Assembly: GCA_030762935.1 (NCBI GenBank)
Contig: CM060893.1
Location: 7,174,001-7,238,000 of the forward strand
Source: Hymenopus coronatus
Taxonomy: Eukaryota > Arthropoda > Insecta > Mantodea > Hymenopodidae
Direction: 5' to 3'
Length of the DNA stretch: 64,000 bases
Shown: one piece after another, positions 1 to 11,110 of the stretch
How positions within the stretch are numbered: the stretch's first letter is position 1
Layout: every line of letters begins with the position of its first letter
The notes under the pieces: model-generated
The model's input: only the letters and a program-made list of their open reading frames with translations
Told to the model about the DNA's origin: nothing
Database searches by the model: none
Program-made: the position numbers and the translations under genes

Positions 1-123
1 GCAAGTAATAAGACAATTTCTATTAATGTTTATGTGCACTACATGATGTAGATAAAAGTATAAGCTTTTGTAAGAAATGTTTGTAAAACGGCTAGAGAAA
101 GACAAGTGAATGGAACACATCGA
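1..123 (-). repeat. HINE-like repeat, 5'-end fragment
   Basis: This is the last part of a minus-oriented copy cut by the window edge. It ends in the inverted 5' terminus (GTGAATGGAACACATCGA) followed by Ts. It carries the GCTAGAGAAAG variant typical of subfamily B. Confidence 0.8.
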
Positions 124-954
124 TTTTTCATTTAGCAAACTTATTAGTTATTTTTAAGTAAATACTGGGGTGGTAACGGGGTTACGGGTTCGTATTCCGG
201 GTGCAGGTTTTGGGTTTTAGGAATGGTGTGGATTAGTGGGTGACCTATCTCAGGATATTTACTAGCATGGAAACTGTTTTCAGGGTGTGTTACCACACAA
301 GTGCTTTATTCAGTTAGTTGGGCCTTTTTCTGTCGTCGAACACACACGCATACCTCCTAGGTTTCCTACTGTTAAACTAATGCTTTACGCGACCGCAACT
401 ATTGTTACTTATCAATTTTGAAGCAATGATATCGTCCGTACTCAGGTCTGTATTACAATAACTATTTCCCTCACAATTAAAGGTAGCCTGTTCGCCTCCA
501 CGACGGACCCTAAATATCACATCTTTGCTCTGCGCATGTTCTACGCCAAGTGCCTCAAAGTGTCGCCTGACACTTGTAGCATTGTTTTCTCTTTTCCAGT
601 TATGTTCACCTCGGGCAGTGTCCTCTCACCCTCAATGCTATACCCTAACGGTATACTGTGACAACTCTGCTATTTATACGTGTTTGAAATCTTTCTTCCC
701 TTCCCATTTTCTATGTACATTTATATTTCCCTTCTTGGTATAATTTATAATATTAGCTATGGTTTATCTTTCCCTTTTCAATAACTCTTTGCCCTGTGAC
801 AAGACATGTACTGTCTCAATACGTAAAAATATTAAATTACGTAATTGATAAACGTGCATAAAACGCTGTATGTAACACGTGTATAATTTCATTGTAACAC
901 TTATGTCACAATCAGGCTATACACCAGTTACATAAATAACTATTTACTTCCGAC
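124..954. other. No gene seen (unassigned, 0.8 kb)
   Basis: No convincing coding frame. Around 195-215 there is a tRNA B-box-like GGGTTCGTATTCC, possibly a decayed SINE. The only frame of note (525-743) has no recognisable domain and biased, repeat-like composition. Confidence 0.5.
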
Positions 955-1036
955 GAAATCCATCACCCTTCGCCGGGTTTGAACCCTCAAACTTGGATAT
1001 TAGAGGCAATAGGTCGCACACCAGTTCTTCACCAAT
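955..1036 (-). repeat. SINE family 3, tRNA-like fragment
   Basis: The minus strand reads GGGTTCAAACCCGGCGAAGG, the same B-box block found in the fuller SINE copies at 10107-10361 and 21821-22115. Only the tRNA-like head remains next to the following HINE-like copy. Confidence 0.6.
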
Positions 1037-1042
1037 GCTATT

Positions 1043-1886
1043 ACTTTCTCTACACGTACTATAAGCATAGTGAATAGAAAATTATTGCATTCCACCCAAA
1101 AATTCGATATCGAGGTTTCATAGGAAATACATGTTTTGGTACCCCTGAATCTAGAAGCAGCATTTTCAGAAAAAGGTCGTGTGTTGTTGTGGACAGCATA
1201 GCTCAAAAACGAAAAGACATTGAATATCAAACTTGGTGTTTAAGTTTAGTATCTTCCGAGAATGCGACACGAAGATTTTCAAGAAAATCCCTCCACCCCT
1301 AACTACCTTTTACATGGAAAAATTTTCGAAAATTTAGTTTCTTAAAAATCGCTCTAACAATTTTGATTAAAATCCTACATATTAAAGCCATTTCTATCAC
1401 ACAAAAAAATGTATATCTTAAATTTTCTGGGAATAGCTTCTAAAGACCTGCTTAATCTGGATGAATTTTGTTTAATTTGGCTTAATTAGTAAACCGTAAG
1501 AAATAGACAAAAACTTACAATACAAAAAATGTAGATCTTGTTAAAATACACAATTTATGTCATACACATTTTTTTCGTGGAGCTTATCATTTTCGAGGTA
1601 TTCCTTGTTATTATTTTCAATTATGAAGTTGTTATACTTTTCTCAGACGGAAGTGTACGTCTTTCTTTTGTTCTACTCCTGGTCAAGCAAAGAAGCGATT
1701 TGTAATGACAATCGCTTAACGACAGCTTTTAAAACATTTAACTATAAATTTAACATAATGCATTCCCTTAGTTCCATTCTACTAATGTATATCTCCATTA
1801 GCATGGTGTTGAAAGAGGAATTATCATTTATAAAAAGTTTGTTTTTAGAGTAGCTCGAGAAAGTCATGGGAGTGTAACAAATAAGA
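1043..1886 (-). repeat. HINE-like repeat, subfamily B, full length
   Basis: Both ends are present: ACTTTCTCTACACGTACTAT at the left (hairpin end) and GTGTAACAAATAAGA at the right. Left and right flanks are T. The internal GACAATCGCTTAACGACAGC block marks subfamily B. Confidence 0.85.
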
Positions 1887-3271
1887 TTCTTCGACGTAAT
1901 CGTCACTGCTATGAAGGTATTTATTGTCGCGTGGCACCGGTTTTTCAATGCAGATGTTATATTTCTCTACCGCCAAAGACCTGAGCCAAGATGTCACTGT
2001 CACTTTGAGGTGTTCATCGGTGGAGGAATCTTTCCCACCCAAAAAGTCTTATAAGGTGTCCAAAGTGCAAGCCAGGTTTCTCTAAATTCTTTTATAAACA
2101 TTTACTTTCAACTCTCCACAACCCTGGTTTTTGTCGTGCACACTGATTCCTTCTTGATTACTCGTAAACTATGTGCCATTTGCTTGTATTATCACCTTTA
2201 CTATTTGCCTACAAAACTCGACTGGCTAAAAATGGGTATTTTAAAAACTGAAAAAAGTCGTTGGTGGTAGCAAAGTATAACATCGGCATTGAAAAAAAGA
2301 GCTTATGTGCTTCATTCACATGAATTTCTCTACATATCTGCTACAAATTATTGTTAAAAAGCTCATGCTTCTATTTACTTCATGATAAATCGAGAACAAA
2401 TTAGCAGAAATAGTCTTACTATTTTCTTCCTTGTAAGTAGAAGCGAAATAAGGGAGTACCATAGGTTAAAGTGATACTCAAAAGCTGGTTGCTATGTGAC
2501 TGAAGTTCCTTTGTTTGTATGGACAGGAGTTGACAAATTCCTGTATAAGAAAAGTTTTAGTTTTTTTACAGGTGAAACCAAATTCAAAGAATAACTCAAA
2601 AATAGCCAACTCCACGAAAAAATACATATAACATAAATTGTATATTTTAAACTGCTCTACGTTTTTTATGTGGTAAGTTTTTCTCTATCTCTTACGGTTT
2701 AGCAGTTATGCAAAATTCCGTAATATTTATCCAGAATAAAGTACTTTTCAGAGGCTATTACCAGAAAATTCAAGATATACATTATATTTGGCAGGTAAAT
2801 ATCTTTTATATACAATATTTTAATCAAAATCGTTAGAACCATTTTAGAAAAAATCAAAATTTTCGAAAAATGTTCCATATAAAGGATAGTTTGATGTGGG
2901 GGGATCTTTCCCAAAATCTTCGTGTCGCATCCCTGGAAGATACTAAACTTAAATACCAAGTTTGGTATTTTACGACTTTTCGTTTTTGATTTATCGTGTT
3001 CACAGACACACGCACACGGACATTTTCTGAAAATACATTTTTTTTTATACGGGGAACACTAAAACATATATTTCCGGTGAAATATCGGTATCGATTTATT
3101 GTGTATATATAGTACGTGTAGAGAAAGTAACTGGCACGACGTGACAATAAATGTCTTAACTGAATGATGAGAAACAGAGTAATGTAATTGTAAATAAAGT
3201 TTTGTGTTTTAGAACTTTCGTTATTATTTAGCTATGCCAAAGCGTCTGTTACCTTCTGCATGGCTGTCGTA
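1887..3271 (-). pseudogene. Palindromic mariner relic, split by a HINE-like copy
   Basis: Left part (1887-2299) on the minus strand encodes mariner transposase C-terminal remains (GGKDSSTDEHLKVTVTSWL, then PVPRDNKYLHSSDDYVEE) followed by decayed N-terminal sequence. The right part (3129-3271) carries a second C-terminal tail in the opposite orientation (plus strand: LARRDNKCLN, then a decayed VEK region and stop, then an AATAAA-containing 3' UTR) and ends at a mariner-like TA end (CGTA). The HINE-like copy 2300-3128 interrupts it. The same arrangement is seen at 48487-49663. It is clearly inactive: stops, frameshifts and a missing catalytic core. Confidence 0.65.
2300..3128 (+). repeat. HINE-like repeat, subfamily A, full length, inside mariner relic
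   Basis: The 5' end is diverged (CTTATGTGCTTCATTCACAT); the 3' end is intact (GTACGTGTAGAGAAAGT). It sits in the GAAAAACTGG stretch of the mariner relic, as seen by comparison with the uninterrupted relative at 48.97 and 49.50 kb. Confidence 0.85.
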
Positions 3272-3292
3272 CATAGCACGTGTAGAGAAAGT
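3272..3292 (+). repeat. HINE-like 3'-hairpin right arm
   Basis: CATAGCACGTGTAGAGAAAG plus T, directly after the mariner relic's terminal TA. This suggests the mariner inserted at the central TA of a hairpin TATGTACATA. Confidence 0.6.
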
Positions 3293-3297
3293 AAAAA

Positions 3298-3789
3298 TAT
3301 GATGTGTTCCATTCACTTCAAGTATTTTAAATGCGAAACAAATAACAAGGAATGTCTAAAAATGGTCAATTCAGCGGAAAAAAAAACTATGTGACATACA
3401 TTGTGTATTTTAACGTGGTCTACGTTTTTTGTGTACAAAGTTTTCGTCTATCTCTTACGGTTTACCAGTTACACAAAATTCATTCAGAATAAAGAGGTCT
3501 TCAGAGGCAATTCCCAAAATATTCCCAAGATAAGCATTTTATTTGCCATATAAATATCCTTAATATACGGTATTTTAATCAAAATCAAAACAGCTGTTTT
3601 AGAAAATCAAAATGTTCCAATTTTTTTTTCATATAAAGGGTAGTTGGGGGTGGGGGATTTCTTGAAAATCTTTGTGTCGCATCCCTGGAAGATACTAAAC
3701 TCCAATACCAAGTTTGGTGTTTTACCGACTTTTCGTTTTTGAGTTATCGTGTTCACAGACACACACACGTAGGACTTTTCTGAAAATAT
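3298..3789 (+). repeat. HINE-like repeat, 3'-truncated and internally deleted
   Basis: Begins GATGTGTTCCATTCAC, soon jumps to the AACAAGGAATGTC block, and is cut within the microsatellite region where the next copy starts at 3792. Confidence 0.8.
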
Positions 3790-3791
3790 TT

Positions 3792-4617
3792 ACTTTCTTT
3801 GCCCGTATTATGTACATAGTGTATAGAGAAGTTTTTGTAATGCACCCAAAAATTCGATACCGAGGCTTCACCTGAAATGCATGCTTTGAGACTCCCTGAA
3901 TCCAAAAAAGCACTTTTAGAAAAATATTCGTGTGTGTGTCTGTGTTTGTGTGTTTGCGTGGGCAGCATAGCTCAAAAACGAAAAGACCGTTATAAAACTA
4001 AACTTGATATTTGGGTTTGGTATCTTACAAGGTTGCGGCACGAAGAGTTTCAAGAAAACTGGCCCACTCCCAAGTACTGTTTACATGGAACTTTTTCGAA
4101 ATGTTTGATTTAAAAAAAAACTAACGATTTTGATTAAAATATCGTATATTCAATATATTTATCCGACAAATAAAATGTATATCTTGTATTTTCTAAAAAT
4201 AGCCTTTGAAGACTACTTTATTCTGGATGAATTGTACGTAATTTTGCTTAACAGCTAGACCGTAAAAGATGGGCAAAAACTTACCATACAAAAAATGCAG
4301 AGCAGGTAAAAACACGCAATTTATGTTATATACATTTGTTTCGTGGAATTTATCGTTTTTTGGCTTCAGCTTTAAGAAACTAATTTTTCATACAGGAATT
4401 TGTCAACTCCTGTCCATACAAACAAAAGAACTTCAGTCACATTGCAACCAGCTTTTGACTATCATTTTAACCTATGATACTCCCGTGTTTCCCTTATACT
4501 TGCAAGGAAGCAAGTAATAAGACTATTTCTGCTAATTTTTTCTCGATTAACATTGGCTTTTTAACAATAATTCGTTGTAGAGATGTAGAGAAAATCATGT
4601 GAATGGAACACATCCGA
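3792..4617 (-). repeat. HINE-like repeat, subfamily A, full length
   Basis: Starts ACTTTCTTTGCCCGTATTAT and ends GAACACATCCGA. Flanked by T at both ends. A (GT)n tract lies at about 3927-3955. Confidence 0.85.
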
Positions 4618-4845
4618 TTTTTCATACAGGAATTTGTTAACTCCTGTCCATAGAAACAAAGGTACTTCAATCTCCTAGCAACCAGCTTTTGACTATCACT
4701 TTAACCTATGTTATTCCCTTATACTTGCATGGAGGCAGGTAATAGGACTATTTGTGCCAAGTTTTTCTTGATTAGTGTAAAGTAAATACAAGCAATAATT
4801 TGTTGCGGAGATATAGGGAAAGTCTTGTGAATGGAAAACATCAGA
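4618..4845 (-). repeat. HINE-like repeat, 5' portion only
   Basis: Starts at the CATACAGGAATTTGTTAACT block and runs to the 5' terminus (GAAAACATCAGA). It is probably the remnant of a copy into which 3792-4617 inserted. Confidence 0.75.
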
Positions 4846-4934
4846 ATTATTTTTTTTTTTTTTTTGGATACAAGGACCCATAAACGTCTATTGCCTTCTG
4901 TATACACTATGTACATTGCACGTGTAGAGAAAGT
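4846..4934 (+). repeat. HINE-like repeat, 3'-end fragment
   Basis: A T-run, GGATACAAGGACCC, then the hairpin end ACTATGTACATTGCACGTG and AGAGAAAGT. Confidence 0.75.
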
Positions 4935-5468
4935 AAGAAGTGAATCAGATGGTTACGTAAGATATTTCAACTCGACTTGCTTCGTTACAAATATCAAGTT
5001 TGACATTGACAGTTGGTATTACTTATTTGGAGGTGGCGTACATGGAAAGTTGTTAGGGCAGTGTCTAGAAGGCGGTGAAAGTGCCGCAGAGGTCCTGGGT
5101 TTGACAGTGATAATGAAACGCGCTGTGCAGTTTGCCGAGCGGCCAGGCGCGTGTTTTATGCACGGTCGTATAAACCCAGCCATGCTTTTAACGTCCGTCT
5201 CTTCATTACGACACAAGTGAAATAAAATGTCGAGACACGCTTTCACAGTTTCGTGCTAATATGATTGTTAACCTCAATGTCCGGGTTTGACGACCGACTC
5301 TTCCATTAAAGGAATATTTCCTTCTACATTAATGGAACAGAGTGGCATTTATAGCTTTTGATCTTAGAAATATATCTTTTACTTGCCTTCTTCACATCAC
5401 TTCGACTGTTCCACTTTCGTGTCTTGCACTTTACTCGCATTTGTTTCTGGGGCTTAAAATGTCTCTTT
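4935..5468. other. Unassigned single-copy stretch with a GC-richer island
   Basis: The part 5030-5220 is visibly GC-richer than its surroundings and lies in an open frame (plus strand, 4831-5220). It matches no family I know and has no supported start or splice sites. Weak candidate for an exon or regulatory DNA. Confidence 0.3.
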
Positions 5469-6018
5469 ACTTTCTCTAGCACATGTGTGCAAAGAGAAGA
5501 CCTTGTATTCCACCCAAAAGTGCGAGATCGAGATTAATCGGAAATCTAAAAAAGCATTTTTAGAAATTTTCCGTGTCTGCATGTACGTTGTTTTATTTTG
5601 TCTGTCTGTGGACAGTATAGCTCAGAAACGAAAAGACGCTTAAATGTCAAACTTTGTATTTAGTTTAGTATCTTCCAAAATTTTTAAGAAAACCTTTACA
5701 TAGAAAATACTTGGAAATTATATTTTTCTGAAAATGACTTCAATTTTTCATTAAAATAGCGTTTATTAAGGTTACTTACAGGGAAAACAAAATTTTTATC
5801 TTAAATTTCCGGGAATAGCCTAGGAAGACCCATTTTTTCCAGGCAATTTTTTTAATTTTGCATAACCTGAAAACCGTAAGAGATACATAAAAACTTACTA
5901 CACACAAAGTGTAGATCTCCTTAAAAAAAAAAAACTCATGCAGTTTTTCGGGAGCTGCCAGTTATTGGTTACAATTTTAAGCTACAACTTAAAAAGTTTT
6001 CTGAAACGGGAGGTCATT
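5469..6018 (-). repeat. HINE-like repeat, diverged variant C, cut by the next copy
   Basis: Starts ACTTTCTCTAGCACATG and ends at GAAACGGGAGGTCATTTT, where copy 6022-6868 begins. Shares unusual blocks (CAGAAACGAAAAGACGCTTA, TTTTTCGGGAGCTG) with 6885-7467. Confidence 0.75.
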
Positions 6019-6021
6019 TTT

Positions 6022-6868
6022 ACTTTCTCGATACGAACTATGTACAGAGTGTATAGAGAAGCTATTGCACTCCACCCAAAAATTCGATACAGAGATTTCA
6101 CCGGAAATATATGTTTTAAGGTCCCCTGTATCCAAAAGAAACATTTTTAAAAAAAAGGTCCGTGTGTGTGTCCGTGAACACGAAGCTCAAAAACGAAAAA
6201 TCGATAAAATACCAAACTTGGTATTTAAGTTTCGTACCTTCCAGGGATGCGACATGAAGATTTTGAGAAAAATCCCCCCACCTAAAACCACCCTTCACAT
6301 GGAACTTTTTTTGAAAATTTTGATTTTCTCAAAAATGACTAACGATTTTGATTAAAGTTTCGTATATTAATGATATTTACCTGACAAATAAAATGTATAT
6401 CTTGGATTTTCTGGGAATAGCCTCTGAAGACCACTTTATTCTGGATGAATTTTACGAAATGTTGCATAACTGCTAAACCGTAAGAGGTGGACAAAATCTT
6501 ACAACACAAAAAAGTAGAGCACCTTAAAACACACAATTTATCTTATATATATTTTTTTCGAGGAGTTGGTCGTTTTTTAGATACTTTTTATTTTTGGTTT
6601 CAGCTTTAAAAACTTATACTTTTCCTCGCAGGAATTTAACAATTCCTGTCTATACAAACAAAGGAGCTTCGGTCACATAGCAACCAGCTTTTGACTATCA
6701 CTTTAACCTATGGTACTCCCTTATTTCGCTTCTACTTACAAGGGAGCAAGTAATAAGACTTTCTGCTGATTTTTTCTCGATTAGTATGAAGTAAATAGAA
6801 GCACAAGCTTTTTAACAATAATTTGTTGCAGAATTATTGAGAAAGTCATGTGAATGGAACACATCAGA
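6022..6868 (-). repeat. HINE-like repeat, subfamily A, full length
   Basis: Starts ACTTTCTCGATACGAACTAT and ends GAACACATCAGA, with T on both sides. It is inserted in the TCATTTTT stretch of the variant-C copy. Confidence 0.85.
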
Positions 6869-6884
6869 TTAGTTCTTTTTTCTT

Positions 6885-7467
6885 CTTCTTTTTTCGTCTG
6901 TTTGTGGACAGTATTGCTCAGAAACAAAGAGACGCTTAAATTTCAAACTTTGTATTTACTTGAATATCTTCCAAGATTTTCAAGAAACCCCCCCCCCCAC
7001 ACACACACATATAACCTTTTACATAGAAAATATTTGGAAATTTTGCTTTTCTGAAAATGACTAACGGTTTTGTATTAAAATAACGTTTATAAAGTTACTT
7101 ACAAAGAAATAATTTGAATATCTTAAATTTTCTGGGAAAGCCTAGGAAGACCCATTTTTTCCGGATGATTTGTTTTAATTTTGCATAACCTGTAAACCGT
7201 AAGAGATATATAAAAACTTACTACACAAAAAATGTAGATCTACTTAAAAAAAACTATGTCATACAGTTTTTCGGGAGCTGGCCATTTTCGAGATATGCCT
7301 GTTATTGGTTACAATTTTAAGCTACAACTTAAGAGTTTTCTGAAACGGGAGGTCATTTTTCATTTCATTTCTCGACCGGCTTTTTAAAAACATTTGGCTA
7401 TTGCTTTAGCCTGGGCATTACCTTATTTTTGTTTTATTTAGAAGGAATTAACACATGCATTTCTGCC
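6885..7467 (-). repeat. HINE-like repeat, diverged variant C, partial
   Basis: Repeats the blocks seen at 5600-6018 (GTCTGTTTGTGGACAGTATT, CGGGAGGTCATTTTTC) and continues into a diverged 5' region. It lacks the hairpin end. A C-run and a short (CA)n occur at about 6988-7010. Confidence 0.7.
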
Positions 7468-8053
7468 TAAATGTAAATATACATTTTATTTGCCAAATAT
7501 TTGCCTTTGAAATGCAATATTTTAATCAGAATTGTTAGAGCCATTTTTGATAAAAATCAAAATTTTCGAAATTTTTCCATGTAAAGGGTTGCTTGTGGTG
7601 GGCTGATTTTCTTTAAAATCTTCGTGTTGCATCCTTGGAAGATACTAAACCTAAATACCAAGTTTGGTAGTCTTTTCTTTTTTTTTTTTTTTTAACAGTA
7701 CCGGAGTTAGGTCAGGACTCCGGCGCTGTATCCCCTATTTACATTCCCCACTGTATGATTACTGGTTTTACTGTTCTTTTTCGAAAACATATACACATTG
7801 CACAAACATATAACACCCATGCCCAAAGCGGGACTCGAACCCACGATCCCCACGAAGCATCAAAGCTAGACGCCTTAGTGGGCGTGGCCATGGGGACCGG
7901 CTCGTTTTTGAGCTATGTTGTTCACACATGCCTCTTTTTTTGGATACAGGGGACCACAAAACGTGTATTTGCGGTGTAATCTCGGTATCGAATTTTTGGG
8001 TGAATTGCAATATATTCTCTATACACTATGTATATAGAACATGTAGAGAAAGT
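7468..8053 (+). repeat. HINE-like repeat, 5'-truncated, carrying a SINE
   Basis: Contains the 3' two-thirds of a plus copy ending ACATGTAGAGAAAGT. It is split at the TAGTCTTTTC stretch by the SINE at 7676-7905 and resumes at GGCTCGTTTTTGAGC. Confidence 0.8.
7676..7905 (-). repeat. tRNA-derived SINE (family 4) with poly-T/A tail
   Basis: The minus strand has a tRNA-like head: a box-A-like TGGCCACGCCCACTAAGGCG and B box GGTTCGAGTCCCGC (complement of 7829-7842). The 3' tail appears as the T-run at 7676-7693. It is inserted in a HINE-like copy. Confidence 0.7.
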
Positions 8054-8783
8054 AAAAAGATCTTTTCTCTAACAATAATGTTGTTGATCTCTTACCATGT
8101 GAGTGTCTCAAAATGTTCTAAAAAGCTACTAAGCTGGATTATTTTCAGACATATTTTAAAAGTACTTACAACTAGTGTACCTCTATGAATGGAATACCAA
8201 AGTGACTTTGAGATTCGAAATTGCATATGTAGTTAAAACATGAAAAGGTAAAAGATTACGAATATCCTATTTCGACTTCCTTAAAATGCTTGTAAGCCGA
8301 TACTTGAAAGGCCTAAAATGGTGAGACAGAATCACACCAAGTGTCAGATATGGTGTGGAAGAATGTCACGTGAGAAGACGTGAGAGAAAGTGCCACATTG
8401 CGTGAGGTCTCACACCGTATCATTAAATTTCAGTCACGGACAATGCGCTGATATCATCTCTTTCGGCACAAATGGAGCAGAAAACTCAGTTATATGACTT
8501 TAAGGAAGAACATGGTGTATCATCACCATAGGCAAATTACATACCACACGTTGCTGGGTTCGAAAACCCAGCAGGTCTTTCTAACAAGCTCTCAAAATTA
8601 TACATTACTTGTTAACGGGAAAAAGTTAAACTGTATAATTAAACCAAGAAAAAAATCTTAGTTTTTTTTCGCAAGTCTTATATTTGCACTGCTTTCACTT
8701 GTTTGCACACGGTGTTTAAGAAATGTAGGTACCGTATTAAATGTTATATTTGAGATTGTAAAAAAAAAAAAAAAAAAAAAAAA
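8054..8783. other. Unassigned stretch with a tRNA T-arm-like hairpin
   Basis: No gene seen. GCTGGGTTCGAAAACCCAGC at 8553-8572 forms an 8-bp stem with a 4-nt loop and contains a B-box-like GGTTCGAAAA, so it may be a SINE relic. A long A-run at 8760-8783 abuts the next repeat. Confidence 0.4.
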
Positions 8784-9620
8784 GTGTTCTATTCACATGA
8801 CTGCTCAATATCTCTGCAAAACATTATTGTTAAAAAGCTTATTTTTCTACTTACTTCGTACTAATCGAGAGCAAATAGCAGAAATAGTCTTATTACTTGC
8901 TTCCTTGTAAGTAGAAACGAAATAAGCGAGTACCTTAGGTTAAAGTGATAGTCAAAAGCTCATTGCTATGCGACTGATGTTCCTTTGACTGTATGAACAG
9001 GAGGTGACAAATTCCTGTATGTGAAAACTATGTTTTTGAAGCTGAAACTAAAAACAAAGAATATCTTAAATACCATCAACTCCACGAAAAAAATATATTT
9101 GACATAAATTGTGTGCTTTATCATGTTCTACATTTTTTGTGTGGTAAGTTTTTGTCCATCTCTTACGGTTTAGCAGTTGTACAAAATGCCGTAAAATTCA
9201 TCCAGAATAAAGTAGTTTTCAGAGGCTATTCCCAGAAAATTCAAGATATACATTTTATTTGTCAGGTAAATATCTTTAATATATGACATTTTAATCAAAA
9301 TCGTTAAAGCCATTTTTGAGAAAATCAAAATTGTTGAAAAGTTTTCCATGTAAAGGGTGGGGGATTTTATTAAAAGTCTTCGTGTGGCATCTTTGGAAGA
9401 TATCAAACATAAATATCACGTTTGATATTTAACGCAATTTTCGTTTTTGAGCTATGCTGCACACATACACAGACGTTTTTCTAAAAACTTTTTTTTTTTT
9501 TTTTTTTTCGTATTCAGGGTGTCCTAAAACATGTATTCCGGTGAGATTTCGGTATTAAATTTTTGGGTGCATTACAATACCTTCTCTATACACTATGTAC
9601 ATAGTACGTATAGAGAAAGT
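8784..9620 (+). repeat. HINE-like repeat, subfamily A, near full length
   Basis: Starts GTGTTCTATTCACATGACT (the first few bases are replaced by an A-run) and ends GTACGTATAGAGAAAGT. Confidence 0.85.
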
Positions 9621-9633
9621 AAAAATGTAGGTA

Positions 9634-9997
9634 TGTGTCAGAAATTGTGTGTTTTAACGAGATGTACATTTTTATGCAGTAAGCTTTTTGTGTATCTCTT
9701 ACGGTTAATCAGTTTTGCAAAATTCAGCAAAATTCATCCAGAATGAAGAGCTCTTCAGATGCTATACAGATAAAATCAAAAGTTTAGAAAATTTTACACA
9801 AGGTAGTTTGAGGTGATGGATTTTCTGAAAATCTTTGTCTCGCAAGTTTTCTAAAATACTAAACTTAAATACCAAGGTTTGAGTTTTTGTATTCAAAGGA
9901 CCACAAAATGTGTACCTATTGTGCAATATCGGTATCGACTTTTTGGGTGGAGTTCCATTCCTTCTCGTACTACGTAGTATTACCATAGAGAGAAAGC
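9634..9997 (+). repeat. HINE-like repeat, 3' part, degenerate
   Basis: Starts in the AATTGTGTGTTTTAACG block and ends with a decayed hairpin (TACTACGTAGTA, then AGAGAAAGC). Confidence 0.7.
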
Positions 9998-10087
9998 AAA
10001 AATGGGTAGAGAAATTTGTGTGAATATGTACGTAATAAATGTGTTTTAGCAAATTACACGAAGCGTAAGAGAAATGTCCTGTCTTTT

Positions 10088-10527
10088 ACCTTCTCTAGCC
10101 CGCATTCATTCATACACCCAAGGTCGCGGGTTCAAACCCGGCGGAGGGCGATGGATCTTTTCGGGCGTAAAAATCCTTAGCATGGGAAGTAAAGCTGTGG
10201 GTCCCGTGTCGTAGATTTACGGCACGTAAATGAACCTCAAGTCTGATAAGAGAGGCCTTTGAGCAAAATTAAGCGATATTTCACGCACAATATAGAATGG
10301 GACGCTGAGAACCAAAAGCAGTTAAAGAGCGTCCATAAATGACAGGCCATTTCCATTTTTTTAGCCCGCATTAACAATGTACAGTGAATAGGGAAGGTAT
10401 TGTATTCCACACAAATTAAGTTCCGAGATTTCACCGGAAAAATATGTTATGAGGTCCCAACGAGTCCGAAAAAAGCATTTTTGAAGAGAGCGAGAGAGCG
10501 AGAGTGCGAGAGAGCGCGAGAGCGCGA

Positions 10528-10558
<31 letters not shown>

Positions 10559-10868
10559 CAGTAGCACAAAAAGGAAAAGTCGGTTAAATGCCAAACTTGG
10601 TACTTAAGTTCAGTATCTTTCAAGGATGCAGTAAGAGTATTTTCAAGAAAATTCCCGCACCCCAACTACCCTTTACATGGAATATTTTTCGAAATCTTTG
10701 TTTTTCTCTAGCAATTCTGCTTAAAGTACCATGTACTAAAGATATACACATAAGAAATAAAATGTATAGTTTGAATTTTTTGGGAACAGACTTCGGAGGC
10801 CTCTTTATTCTGGATGTCTTTTGCAGAACTTTGCATAACAGTTAAACCGTAAGAGAAAAACAAAAACG
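10088..10868 (-). repeat. HINE-like repeat, subfamily B 3' part, carrying a SINE
   Basis: Starts ACCTTCTCTAGCCCGCATT, is interrupted by SINE family 3, resumes with the rest of the hairpin at 10373, and ends at the CCGTAAGAGAAAAAC block where another SINE begins. GA-rich and (GT)n tracts occupy 10485-10553. Confidence 0.8.
10107..10361 (+). repeat. SINE family 3 with 11-bp target duplication
   Basis: The tRNA-like head has B box GGGTTCAAACCCGG (about 10128-10141); the body includes GATTTACGGCACGTAA and AATGGGACGCTGAGAACC. The target TAGCCCGCATT is duplicated at 10096-10106 and 10362-10372, inside the hairpin of a HINE-like copy. Confidence 0.85.
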
Positions 10869-11096
10869 GCAGCGCCGTGGCCGAGTGGTTAGGCCACTCG
10901 CTTTTCACCTAGACTGCCCCGGTTTGATTCCAAGCGACAGTATGAGAGATTTCTGGTGGACAAAGCACGCAGGGGCGGGTTTTCTCCGGCTTCTTCGGTT
11001 TCCCCCGCCATCGCATTCCACCGGCGCTCCATCTTCATCCCATTGAATCGCCTGGGGTGCCAGTATTAAAGCGGGCGTTAAACACTATTATAAAAT
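10869..11096 (+). repeat. SINE family 1 (tRNA-derived)
   Basis: Box A TGGCCGAGTGG (10878-10888) and B box GGTTTGATTCC (10921-10931), as in tRNA-Ser/Leu-type heads. The body has GGTTTCCCCCGCCATCGCAT and ends AAGCGGGCGTTAAACAC. Same family as 53424-53683. Confidence 0.8.
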
Positions 11097-11110
11097 AAGC
11101 AAGTTATATA

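Noticed and set aside
4831..5220. 129-codon open frame as a protein gene
   Set aside because: It begins within a HINE 3' fragment and a T-run; only the GC-richer second half is notable, listed as unassigned.
8553..8572. Histone mRNA 3' stem-loop
   Set aside because: The stem is 8 bp with loop CGAA and lacks the histone consensus; it fits a tRNA T-arm-like relic better.
10869..10940. tRNA gene
   Set aside because: The A and B boxes belong to a SINE head; no complete cloverleaf is formed, and the same head recurs in dispersed repeats.
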